Origin: Heligmosomoides polygyrus polygyrus
Taxonomy: Eukaryota; Nematoda; Chromadorea; Rhabditida; Heligmosomidae
Reading direction: 5' to 3'
NCBI GenBank assembly: GCA_947396885.1
Contig: OX377202.1
Span: forward strand, 27,271,407-27,335,406
Length of the DNA stretch: 64,000 bases
Below are positions 23,071-34,030 of this stretch, piece after piece; position 1 is the first letter of the stretch, and every line of letters starts with the position of its first letter. Position numbers and translations under genes: made by a program. The notes below the pieces were generated by a model. The model had not been told where the DNA came from. It saw nothing but the letters and a program-made list of their open reading frames with translations, and searched no databases.

Positions 23071-26000
23071 ATGTTGCTGCTATTTCGAGTCGCTGTGCGC
23101 GGCGCATCAAGCTTCAGCTGTCGTCTGCATGCGGCACAAACATCAATCTTGACCACACGGAGAAGCAGTAATATAGCTGGCAAAGTGACCAATGCTGTGT
23201 GAGTCCTTTCAGAGGTTTTCTTCATCTGCGCATGAGTATACAGGATGTCTCAAAAATGTATACACTGTTTGAAAGGCGATAACTTTGCTCACAGTAAAGG
23301 TAGTGAAAAAGTTAAGGGCTCATATGAAAGCAAAGGAACATAGAAATTTTCTGACATATGAGTGGTATGGATTGCGCCATGCAGTCGTCTTTGCATTTTA
23401 TACTCGATTAATAGTGTTTGTCTTGAACACTTGTTTAAACTTACAACTTAAAAACACGCTACGGCTTGTGAAAAATATTGCATGCCTAAAAAATACAGCT
23501 ACTTTTTGAAAGGTATTAACAACATTGCTGCTAGTGATGCTTTTGACGAAGTTTGAGACTCATATGAAAGCACAGGATAACTGGATTTCTGTGGCGTGTA
23601 AATAATCAAGATTGAGCCATGCTCTCGCCTGAAACCTTGCATTCCCGACTCGATTGATTGTGCATGGGCTGAAAACTTGTTACGATCTTGTCACTGCTTG
23701 TCCATATTAACCTGTGCTGTGCTTCTTTTAACGTTTTCTGCCGCCCAGCAGCTGTACCGGCTAACTTCTCCATTTAGCTTGAATGTTACACCATCAGTCC
23801 ACAGAATCCGTCTTGCAAAATTGGGTCTTGCTCGCATTTAAGTTGTGTAATCAATAACTCGAATGTCACATGTCTTTCACGTGAATGTCAAGTTATAAGC
23901 GTTAAGGGAAGTACAGCACAGGCCATCTAGTAACAGGAGTGTAACAAGCATTCAGCCCGTGCACAATCAGTCGAGTCCGAAATGCGAGGTTTCAGGCGGG
24001 GGCATGGCACAATCTTGACTATTTACACATCACAGAAATCTAGTTACTCTGTGCTTTCATGCGAGTCTCAAACATCTTCAAAAGCTTCACTAGCAGCAAT
24101 GTTAGAATCTTTCAAATAGTACCTGCATTTTTAGAATACTCTACATTTTTCGCAAGCCGCAGTGTGTTTTTAAGTTTTATACCTTTAATGAGGCACAAAT
24201 CAATCAATACGACCACACCTTTTTGTGATGAGATTATAACAAGTATTAGAGCTAAACACAATCAGTCGAATGTAAAATGCAAAATTTCAGACGAGTGCGT
24301 GGAGCAATCTACAGCGCTCCTTTGTCAGAAAATTTGTTTTTAAGCTTTCCTATAAGCCCTTAACTTCTTCAGTATCTTTACTATGAGCAAGTTATCGCCT
24401 TTCAAACAGCGTATNNNNNNNNNNNNNNNNNNNNNNNNNNNNNNNNNNNNNNNNNNNNNNNNNNNNNNNNNNNNNNNNNNNNNNNNNNNNNNNNNNNNNN
24501 NNNNNNNNNNNNNNNNNNNNNNNNNNNNNNNNNNNNNNNNNNNNNNNNNNNNNNNNNNNNNNNNNNNNNNNNNNNNNNNNNNNNNNNNNNNNNNNNNNNN
24601 NNNNNNNNNNNNNNAAACCTGACATTGGAGAAGATTATAGAAGCCATTATTGGTTCTCTACACCATCAATTCAATAGATGAGAGAAGGTCGATCGAATAT
24701 TACGTGCAGTTCTCTTTTGCAACAAAAAGCCACTACTGGCTGATAGTTTTTTTTTCCAAATTCAGCGAGCTTGTGCTAGGCTTGCCTTCTAAAGGAATAA
24801 TAGAAGAGAACTGAATTTTTGATTTCATCGCTCTAGAAGTCATTGCGTGTAGGCAGAATAGGCATTGAAACTGCTTTCACGATATCACAGGGAGTTAGGC
24901 TCAATGCCCATCTTACAGGGACTTTCTCCTTTTCCGTATGGCATTGACGACCTTCAGCAGGTGCCTGGGATCACCGAGCTTTGGCAGCGGTCATTGTTTA
25001 CTCTTGATGAAAACGTGGAAGATATAGTACCCTTCAAGCGAAGCGTGCGATTGACCGTTGGTTAGGAGCAGCCCGTGTACAATCAAGGATTGCACTGCAG
25101 GTTAACGGAGTCCGGTCTGAGTATGGTCAACTGGGACCTGTTCCGAACTATGAAGCCTCCGCTAAGCCAAAAAGAATGGGAGGAAGAATTCGAACGCTAT
25201 AAGATGTATCCAGAATATCAGTAGTGAGTTTGTCGTATTTCTAGATAACGGATTTAGATTATTCAAAAATTTAAAATTCCATGATCGACTGTCGTTTAAT
25301 CCTAGCATGACGTTGATATCAGTAGAACTGTTTGAGCTGTGGAACCAGGGTTGTTATCCACATTTTATCTTGCTCACGTTTCGGCGTAACCGCCTCCTTC
25401 AGGCCCCTATGGAAGCACCCAAGAGGCTTGTGAGTCACCCTCGGATGGAGGCACTTTGGGTGAATGAGGCTTTCACCTTGGGGTCAACTCCTCAACGACC
25501 CTCCGACTGCCACCCTCGAGGTGGACCTCAGAGAGGTCAGCAATGAGGCCAGCTCCTGGTTGGGCCTTCCTTCCTCTTGATCGCGGAGTTCTTGATGGCA
25601 TCCACCCAAATGTTTTCATCCGAGGGTGACTCACAAGCCGCTTGGCTGCTTCCATGAGGTTCTGAAGAAGGCGGTTACATCGCAACGTCAGTCGAATAAA
25701 GTGTGGCTAATCACCTCGGCTCCATAGTTCGAACAGTCTTACTGGAATTTAGAATTTCTTACTCCCTGCTTCAGCAAGTCGTCCAGTGAGGAAATGACAC
25801 TGTCAAAGTTCAAATTCATTTGGAATATGGAGTACGGGCACCGTATGTGGGGCCGCGCTATTGGAATAGTGGGTATACCATGCTTCAAAGTAGATCCTGA
25901 TGACTCGGCTTAGAATCTAGCCTGTATTTTTAAGGTGTTTTTACTACCATGTGCATATTTTTGGGCTAAAGGATATTTCCCCGTCACGATGAAGAGGCGG

Positions 26001-29000
26001 ATGGCAATCGCTACTGCGCTGATCCTGGCACAGGTATATCTATAGCTTCCTTTGAATGAGTCTGTGAAGCTTAGATGAACATATGAGATTATGAAGCTGA
26101 CGGAGCGAAGAAGGCCTTGACCAGGGCCTTGGCTTCAGTTTCCCCCACCATGTATCAGTGACAAGCTTCGAGCATTAGCAGGGCGTTTAGTTGCGATCAA
26201 ACCGATTGCGCCAGGGAGTGCCCGAACACCCACCCACAATTCTCGGGCATTATGTCAACTCGTCCTACCGCTAGCGATGATTGACAGAATTATTATTCCA
26301 TATTTTTACCGTATTCCAAGATATTCTCGTGACTTATTTGCACTTGTCCCTCATCGAGAGTGGTACGTTCTGTCGAACAGCATTGGTTGTTGATGGGCTA
26401 GCATCCTGCCCACGAAGGAGAGGGTGCAGGTTTGAGACTCGCCTGGCGCGAAAGTTTTGATCGCATTGGGCACCCTTTTCACCTCAGTATAATCTCTATA
26501 ACAACCACTCTAACAAGAAAAGGTTCCCAAATCAAAGTGAGCTTTTAGATGCTATTTTGGCGGGATATAGGGCCTTGTGAGCGGATTCCAGAACCGCAGT
26601 CAGTTTTTGCTGAACGCTTTTTTGAAGACCTGAAAAGGAGGTCTGAAAGCGTGTGCGCAACCATCGTCAACCCTTAGGACACCCCGCCGAGGTATGCCTC
26701 GGCGGCGCGGTTGATAGGAGAGACTCCTCATAGGAGCACACCGGAGGGGTTTTAAGTCCGAGTCCGCCTGCTGACGAAACTTTTGCATATATTAGTTTCT
26801 TGCTATTACGCTTTCTCATGCTCATATTAGGGAATTTTGGACCACTAATACTTACAACAAACCAAGGCTGTCTATTTGCGTCTTCATGTGCACTTGTTTG
26901 AAAAAGGAACAAATAGACAACCTTGGTTTGTTGCAAGCATTGATGGTCTAAAATTGACTCCTATGAGCATGAGAAAGCGTAATAACAACAAACTAATATG
27001 TGCAAAAACTTCGACAGTACGCGGACTCGAACTTAAAACCCCTACGGTGTGCTCCTATAAGGCGTCCCTTCTTCCAGCTTAGCCGCCGAGGCACACCTTG
27101 TTAATTGTCGTAGGAGTTGATGATAGCTGCGCGCCTGCTTTCAGACCTCCTTTTCAGGTCTTCAAAAAACCGTTCAGCAAAAACTAAGCGCGGTTCTGGA
27201 CTCCGCGCACAGGGCCCTACATCCTGCCAGCATCGCAAAAGCTCACATTGAGTTGGGAACCTTTCCTTGTAAGTTTGAAGAAAACATCTAGAAATTAGAG
27301 CTTTTTGTTACAGAAGAAGGGCGAGTTTTCAGTAGTTGACCCCAGTTGATGATTTTGGACGCTATGCGAGGATCGCTTGCTGAAAACGTGCTTTACAGGG
27401 CGGGATCGGCTGGTGGATGGTGAAATCGGGCCTTGATCCCTCCAAGAACTCTGACACAAGTGTGCCACGCGTCTCTCAGTATCGGCTGGCAACACATCTG
27501 ACCATCGCCTTCCTACTTTATTCGCTGTTTCTCTACAATGGGATTAGTCATTTCGTAGCTCCTCAAGCAAAGGTTAGTCGTTTGATTTTCAACAGCTTCA
27601 TCTAAGTGCAGTTAACTCCCCCTGAGTCGAGTTTGCTGTGGGCTGATCTGTTATTGTAGGTCACTTTGTTCATTTGTGTGCCGTTGTTTTACTATAATAA
27701 ATGGCAGCGGCGGTTCGGTAGTAATCTAGATGAGCTTAGAGCGTATTGGGCAATTGAACCCTGATTTTTCGATGCGTTTAGAGCGGTCATGATACGTCGA
27801 TTTCGTACATACAGAATCCGTTTTGAGATTCAGTTGGCGCTTTAGTGAAGCAAATAATTGCATCCTTACTAGGGAAGTTTTCAGGTGTATGCTAAGCGGT
27901 AAAAACGAATACCATTACAAGAATCTCTATTCTTCATGGAGTAGAAAAACATATTTCGTTTTTGCTGAGTCCTTGTTTCCAAGGAACTAGTCGTCTTCCA
28001 AATTTCGCACCGTAAGCGCATACTCACTCGCTGTGTGCTGCGTGTGGTTGAGTTAAAAGAGGCGGCAAAAGGCTCCATTGGAAGGCGATGGGTGGCGCAG
28101 GGGTGAGTGGCACTGCTTCATTGGTTTGAGGCCAACTGTTCGATTCCCGTCCCCTGTCGAGTTTTTTCATTTTCGTGTTCCTTCCTTGTTTGGTATTTAT
28201 CACCGCAACTTTTCATGGGTCTGTTTTTCAATTTAGTCTCCCAAATGCATGTTGAGTAAGAGGTTTTTGATAGTGGCCCTGCCTATATACGACGTTTCGT
28301 GTTTTTTTTTTTTGACTAGATGGAGTGTGAGTCTTTCCAACATAAGCGGAGTAGAAATTACGAGCAGCTCACGATGGCCCCAGTCCACAAGAATGAGTGT
28401 CTACACTCCGTCACTCGATAGAAACAGCGACAGCCGTCTGCACTGCACGTAGCCTTCAGGGCATCTTTTAAGCAAAGATTACGACGCTTATTCCTTCAAT
28501 AGCTCACTTGATTTTAACACGGTTGATTTTTAGCTGGCGAGCCTTCCCAAATTCGGGATGATACGCGGATTGTCGCACAGTTCGAAAGCTCTTGTTTTTA
28601 TCACAGCTTTTATGGGTAGGTTGTGTTCCTTTCAGGTTCATTTCATATTTTATAACCACCTTCGCCTTCAAAATGTTCCTGAAAGTTGTTGCTTGTTCAC
28701 TTTTCAGCCATTTTTTCAATCCTCATATATTGTCTACTAGTTTACTTCTGCTTGCACGTCACCATGTGTAGGGAAAGTAGCGAGTCTTACATGTTCATGA
28801 CATTCAGCCATTTAGAAGATAAATATGCTACTATCCGGGGTTTAGCTGGTATTACTGTAATGCGAGACGAAATTACAGAGTAGGCTCGAAATTCAATGAG
28901 TGCTCTGCGGTGAACGAAGTGAACAGGTTGTTTTTAGGAGCAATTGTGGCAGGGCTGGATGCAGGTTTGGTATATAACTCCTGGCCGAAATTTGCTGAGA

Positions 29001-32000
29001 GTTGGGTTCCGGAGAACATGCTGACTCGTGCGCCGATGTGGAGGAACTTCTTCGAGAACGACGTTACTACGCAGTTTATTCATAGAAACCTGGTATGTCA
29101 TGCACCTGACTCTGAGTGTGGCTGAGCCGAAACTTAATTGTGTCCTTCTGGTCTGTTGTGGTTCTCCATTTGCTATGTCATCAGAAGTGACTTAATTATA
29201 AGGTTTTTGGTTATACTCTCTTGCCGTGAAGCTCTCGCCCATGTACCTCCATCGTGGTGGGAGCCGCGGGCTTTCCCTACCGGATATCAATTATGCTCCT
29301 GTGACGGATTTTCCAGTAGCAGATGTTGCGACGTGTCATTATTGTACCTTCATCACCTCAAATGTCGAGCAGGAAAAGGTTGAAAGGTTTTTTTTGCAAA
29401 ACCATCGCCGAGATGGATTAGTAGGGTGCTTAGCACGAATGTCATATCCTTTCTCGAGATTTCGGCCGATTACGGTAGGTAGCGATAGATATGGGTGAAT
29501 AAGGCTTTCGGCGTCGTAGTCACAGACACCGCCAAAGTTGTGCCCAATGAAGTGACTTATTTGGGGCGCTGATAACGAATGTGGCAACTTCTTACCATTA
29601 AGGAGGAGTAGGTTACGGTGGGTGCTGATGTGTAATGTTGAAGGGATCATGTTTTTTAAATCATCACTTTTTCGTGCACTACTTTCCATCTCAAAGTCGA
29701 AGGTTGGAAAATAAGTCCTACCACAAAAGTGGCGAAAACCGTTCCACTGACGTCCAGAGTTGCACTCACTCATGTCTACCGTAACCTACCGTGCTCGACC
29801 ACGTGGGCTCTCGCTTTGTTGGTCTATTTTAAGAGGATTTACGCAGCTTCTCATATCCCTTGTGCTAGTAAGTAACTTAAAGTTTCCATTTTTCTATATT
29901 GCTCACTCGTCAATAACCAAACCATTTATTTTTTGATGATTTCTCTCGTAATTGTTGACCTTTTCTATTTGTTGTTTTTTCCTGTTCTCGGACTGTTCAT
30001 TTATAAGATTGGAGGCAAGGTGGATATTTATTTATTTATTTTACTTACTAATACTACAAAGAGTGCGCCTCAAAACAATCAAGTACGTCAGAATGCTAGC
30101 GCAATTAAAACAGAAATGTTGAGAAAGAAAAAAACAGTAATGAGCAGACTCAGCTGAAAATATCCTTGCCCAAAAAATCGGAGCAAATCGGTCGAGGAAT
30201 ATACCACAAATGGTTGCACACGGTGTAGTCTGTCATGAAGAAAAAATATAAATGATTCGAGAGAGACGCTAGCAGTGGAGTGGTGATGGTATTTAAAACA
30301 CCTAAATTTGCTTATAACAAACCTCTTGCGGTACAAGTTCGATGTTTCTTCAAGGTTTCTCGGGTACATAGTAATGTCAGTTTTGCATATGCTGAGGTTG
30401 GGTCGTACATCTGCTGTTCATTCGCTCATTGATGTCTTCGAGAACCAAAATTTTCTGTCTCTTCACCGTCGACAATTCAGGCGTATTTGACGCTGATGAC
30501 CATCACGGCAACGTGGCTGGTCGGCTGTCGAATGGGACTCCACCGTCGGGCCAAGATCGCTCTTCACGCCCTGATGGCCATGGGCTATGGCCAAGCAGCG
30601 CTTGGGATCTACACACTGGTGAGTCTGTTGGGCACATGTCGTGAAAACACTCCGCGCGCGTGCGGGGAAAACAGGCTCCTGCTCAGCCGCACAGGCAGGG
30701 CACATGATTAGTTGCCGCGTACCGTACCGTTTGATGCACCGTTTGCTGTTTCGATCTCTCAAAATGAGTAGTGGGTTCATGCTTCTTAATACTTTGCAAC
30801 GTCGACAGGGGTACCTTGCATGTTCAACTTATCGTGCGAACAAACATAAAGAACATCATCTCTAACCATAAGTGATCGTCTTCTCTCCAACTCCAACTAT
30901 CATCTTGGTGAAGATTGAGAACAGCATATGGCAGAAAGGCAAGACAACTATATGGCAGAACAGCGCTTAGTAGTTGTTCTACTGGTGACTGTTCACCCTT
31001 TATGGAACTCTCTCTAGTTGTGGTGATTTCGCCGACCTTGATGGCCTTCACAAACTATGAACCATTTTCAGATGGCCTCCTTAACCCTCTGCCTGCGCGC
31101 AGAGTCCTCCAGTCACAAAAGGGCTAGCTAGTGTAAGCAGGAAACACCGTATTCTCTTGCTACATTAAAAATAAAAAATGAAAAATTTAATATGGGCGCG
31201 TGTAGCGCAGTCGGAGAGGTGCCAGCTGTCGCGTAAAAACCATGTTCTTGGTTCGGATTTCCGGCCCAGGCCCAGGTCTCTCCGGGGTTGTTGAATGGTG
31301 TCTGCTGGCCATCGCAAGTCATTGCATGGTCGTCATCCAAACGCCTCCACGACACCCCGTAGAAGTAGAATGCGTGGCGCATCCCGTAAGGGATTGAGTA
31401 ACGTCGTCAACAATCCTTTTTTGTACGTTTAAAGGGGACTTTTAAAATCAAACTGAACCTTTTCAATTTACAACTGTCCAGCTTGAGCTGAAAATGACAT
31501 ATCTTTATTAGGTTGGAAAAAAGTCTCTTCACACTTCGAAAAGTTTTTTTACCGTTCAACTTGTAAACGCAATAGCCGGTATTGATTGCTGATTTCATAA
31601 TCCTATCACACTGGTCTACCGTTCGCACGCGGACACAGGTCAAGACCCTTCTTGTAGTTCGTTATCTATCCAATCTTCCGGACTCAATGCCAGATCTACC
31701 TCATGGCCATTTTCGGCACGGCTTTCTTCATGAATTCATTAAAGGATCTACAGCACGTCGGGCAGCCGACAAAATTAACCACATATATGGCTTGGGATCC
31801 GCTACTCATCGTGCCTGTTACGAGTGGTTCGGAAAGTTTTTAGACAAGCAAGGTCAGGAAGGCCAATTGAATTGGACGACACTGAACTACTCCATCTTCT
31901 TCGTACCGATAGTAGGCAGACGACACGTCATCTGGCAGAGAAGCTCGAAGTGTCTCATAGGATAGTGGGAATCCATCTGAAGAACTTCGACTTTGCACGG

Positions 32001-32710
32001 AAATTTGGAGCTTGGATTCCACATGCACTGTCAGACACTCAGTGCAAAACTACGTGTTGCAGGACTCACAAGAGAAACAATAAAGGACTGGGAGGTAATG
32101 CCACATCCACCGTATAGCCCTGACCTCGCCCCTACCGACTGCCATCTCTTCCGTGCTCTCAAGCAAGAAATTGGGGAGAAATATTTTGAAACGGATGAAG
32201 ATCTCAAAATTGGATTCAGCAAAGGTTCGACTCCAGAACTGCCGTTCTTTAAGCGAGAGGAATTAGAAAAGTACCGTCTTTGGAGAAGTGTAGTGGAGCA
32301 AAATGGAGTTTATCTCAATTGATTTGACATTGTAGTTATAAAGTAATAAATCTTTGAAAAAAAATGAAAAGACTTTTTTCCAACCTAATAAATAGGTACT
32401 GGATCACCTTTGATTAGCATTGGCGAAAAAAAATAAGGTTTAATTGTACGGCACTACAATTCGGGCAACTCCTAAGATTTACGATTTACGACCTACGACC
32501 GTTTTTTCGTAATTACGAGATTTCGTATTTCATTTACGCATATCCCGGCTCCCCACCCCTACTAGGCAAGTATTAGCTATTGCTTTTATATGGATTTTCC
32601 AGCTGTACTACGTGCCGGTATGGTTGGCGTCACTGCACCAATGTGGCTCAATGACGCTTCTATCGTTCGCGCTATGGTTGACGAATGAGCTTCGTCGAGT
32701 GCCCAAATAG
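23071..32710 (+). CDS. cox-15: COX15, heme A synthase (heme O monooxygenase), one exon missing in gap
   Basis: This inner-membrane enzyme converts heme O to heme A for cytochrome c oxidase. Inferred exons are 23071-23198, (missing exon), 25101-25223, 25775-25868, 25935-26033, 27399-27572, 28534-28615, 28938-29092, 30481-30618 and 32603-32710. All visible phases join and encode 366 residues plus stop. Exon 1 starts [15 protein letters not shown], a basic mitochondrial presequence. Landmarks are [77 protein letters not shown] and [11 protein letters not shown]. The four histidines in EYGH, ATH, IHR and LHQ match the heme-binding set of the CtaA/COX15 family. The exon with the first membrane helix and GG-TR motif should end in a partial codon xx|G before LTESG. 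It is absent from visible sequence and probably falls in the 24415-24614 gap. The introns hold palindromes, a SINE, a mariner and a hAT end. The product is certain. Confidence 0.95.
23241..24414. mobile_element. Long palindromic (foldback) element, about 1.2 kb, right end lost in gap
   Basis: It begins TA|CAGGATGTCTCAAAAATG. The region after it (GTTTGAAAGGCGATAACTTTG, 23268-23287 and on) returns in inverse as CAAGTTATCGCCTTTCAAAC (24388-24407). Inner words such as CTCATATGAAAGCACAGG (23560) and CTGTGCTTTCATGCGAG (24050) also pair. The mirror axis is near 23838, so arms are about 550-590 bp. About 22 bases of the right terminus should lie in the N run. TA target and Tc1/mariner-like tip suggest a Tc1/mariner MITE. 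It lies in the first intron region of cox-15. Confidence 0.85.
24415..24614. other. Assembly gap, 200 N
   Basis: Exactly 200 N, so probably a placeholder for a gap of unknown size. It cuts the end of the palindromic element and very likely hides an exon of cox-15. Confidence 0.98.
25375..25688. mobile_element. MITE with about 90 bp inverted ends in a cox-15 intron
   Basis: GTAACCGCCTCCTTCAGGCCC (21 bases, from 25387) to GGGTGAATGAGG pairs with the reverse of 25600-25680. Shared parts include GGCTTGTGAGTCACCCTCGGAT on the left and its inverse ATCCGAGGGTGACTCACAAG near 25617-25636 on the right. It lies fully in the intron 25224-25774. Confidence 0.75.
26160..26480. mobile_element. tRNA-like SINE (family 2) fragments
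   Basis: 26415-26470 reads GGTGCAGGTTTGAGACTCGCCTGGCGCGAAAGTTTTGATCGC in pieces, a B-box-like segment followed by the family tail. The inverse tail GCGTTTAGTTGCGATCAAA occurs at 26187-26205. The same head-tail unit recurs at about 37890, 46600 and 54165. Confidence 0.5.
26513..27270. mobile_element. Palindromic element, 758 bp, arms about 375 bp
   Basis: The left tip ACAAGAAAAGGTTCCCAA and right tip TTGGGAACCTTTCCTTGT pair. So do the inner blocks GAAGACCTGAAAAGGAGGTC (26623-26642) and GACCTCCTTTTCAGGTCTTC (27146-27165), and others through the centre near 26892. Mismatches are frequent but never shift the register far. It lies within the cox-15 intron 26034-27398. Its arms contain a tRNA B-box-like word (GCGGACTCGAACTT). 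Confidence 0.85.
29470..29790. repeat. Dispersed repeat/MITE with TTACGGTAG ends in a cox-15 intron
   Basis: It starts near CGATTACGGTAGGTAGCG and ends near TGTCTACCGTAACCTACCG. Inside are TATTTGGGGCGCTGATAACG (29558-29577) and AAAGTCGAAGGTTGGAAAATAAGTCC. The same words recur at 63350-63680, so it is a dispersed family. Confidence 0.6.
31193..31410 (+). mobile_element. tRNA-derived SINE (family 1), internally deleted copy
   Basis: It starts TGGGCGCGTGTAGCGCAGTC, with the A-box-like TAGCGCAGTCGG and B-box-like CTTGGTTCGGATTTCC. The middle body is shortened by about 70 bp. The end has CCCGTAGAAGTAGAATGCG and GGATTGAGTAACGTCGTC. It sits in the last cox-15 intron. Confidence 0.85.
31508..32388 (+). 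mobile_element. Internally deleted mariner element, 881 bp
   Basis: Ends TTAGGTTGGAAAAAAGTC and GACTTTTTTCCAACCTAA are perfect inverts next to a TA duplication (31506-31507, 32389-32390). Coding remains: 31690-31990 in two frames shows an N-terminal mariner helix-turn-helix (CYEWFGKF, then [47 protein letters not shown]). After a deletion the C-terminal [20 protein letters not shown] (32098-32157) follows, running to TGA 32320-32322. The part with the first two catalytic aspartates is gone, so it cannot transpose by itself. It lies in the last cox-15 intron, in the gene's orientation. Confidence 0.9.
32470..32550. mobile_element. Eroded end of the CAGGGGTG hAT family
   Basis: GATTTACGATTTACGACCTACGACC (pieces), CGTAATTACGAGATTTCG and CATTTACGCATATCCC match the right-hand subterminal pattern of the elements at 4896-6940 and 12874-14370. 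The tip CACACCCCTG has decayed. No partner end was found. Confidence 0.55.
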
Positions 32711-34028
32711 GTCATCAGTACCACTAAATCCATTATTGATCGACCCATCAGTCGATAATTGATGTTGTTCCGTTGCTAATTGTCTCATGTTTATGATCTG
32801 GCTGTTGTATTGTTGTTGAAATTGTTATGTAGTTGTTTTCTGTGGTGTTACTGGTAGAGTAGAGCCGGTGCGTTAATGCTTGTCAAGGTTGTAATGATCC
32901 CTCTTTAATTTTGAGTCATGTTTTTTGAATTATTATTGTACGCTCTGTGAAACAAGAGTTCTATGGAGGTAATTTGTGCATTTTGTATAGAAGTCAGTCG
33001 ATAACAAGGAGTCTGGGCTGGGTGGAGCTCGCAGTACCGCTGCCTTCACGTTGAGAACGCAGAGGACTGAAGTCTTTGTCAGGTTCATCTGTGAAGCTCT
33101 CGAAGAACTGTGATGCTCGGAGTAGGAACACCCGAACTTCGATGACTTTTGAGTGTACGGAATCGAACGTCTTCTCCAAGAACGTGCGGAAGCTTGTTCT
33201 CGCGATAGCGGAGCAGTCTTTCCACTGCACGGTAGAGCTAGTTTCTCCAACTTCTTTGCTCGCTTAGATGGCTGTAGCTCGAAAGATCTCTACGCCTAAC
33301 GAATCAACAGAGATAGACTGGCCACTGCGCTAACACTGCTCCCTCAGATCACATTGCAACCTGCTGGACGTCACGGACACACTAGCTTCTTCAGTGAAGT
33401 GAGAAAGAGCAACTAAGAGTTGAAGAAATGTCGCCACCACACGGAGCCTGTTTCTCACAGAGTGACCGCAACAGCGGAATCATAGCAACTGTCAATTAGC
33501 CCTCGCGGACTTTCACTTTCCATTTCGCGCTGTTCATCGACGTTCACTTGCATCTCTCCTGAGTACCGAGGAGTTTTCCCTTATATCGCTTCTGTGATGT
33601 CGTGCCTACAAATAGTGTCATCGAGTGATTTTACGTAATTTTTCCACGACTAAACGCTGTGGTTGGATTACATTGGCTGTTATTTTGTTAAAAATGTTAT
33701 ATGACTAACGCTGTTTGAACCAAACAGGGGCGACAACTAATCGCGAGTCCTTCCCGCGATTTCAGCGATTGATGAGAACTTCTATAGTAATTCTGTGCCA
33801 CGAGGTTGTTAAGTGGAACTTGTCGGGTTGCACCCAATCTGCACCCTCGAAGTCGTCGCCAATCCTTTCCTCGATGCTAACGCCCCTGCCATTGATAGCG
33901 ACGCCCTACAAGAGATAGCAGTACCCTGCTATCTCAGTCACGTCTACGTCGCCCCGACCGGGAGGTCGTCAGGTCTTGCCCGCAGCCCTCTCACCTTACC
34001 CCTCTTTCCCTTTCATTATACAGTATGC
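32711..34028. other. Downstream flank of cox-15, unassigned
   Basis: No AATAAA lies near the cox-15 stop. 32933-33250 is open on the minus strand in two frames but I recognise no domain. Nothing else is supported. Confidence 0.4.
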
Positions 34029-34030
34029 TA

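Noticed and set aside
24383..24647. Open frames across the N run
   Set aside because: They consist almost wholly of undetermined bases.
28085..28155. tRNA-like segment (GGTGGCGCAGGGG ... TGTTCGATTCCCG)
   Set aside because: A and B boxes are plausible but T and acceptor arms do not pair; more likely a SINE head or tRNA pseudogene.
32933..33250. Two overlapping minus-strand frames of 78 and 105 codons
   Set aside because: No known domain, no splice signals in agreement, and frames overlap; treated as noncoding.
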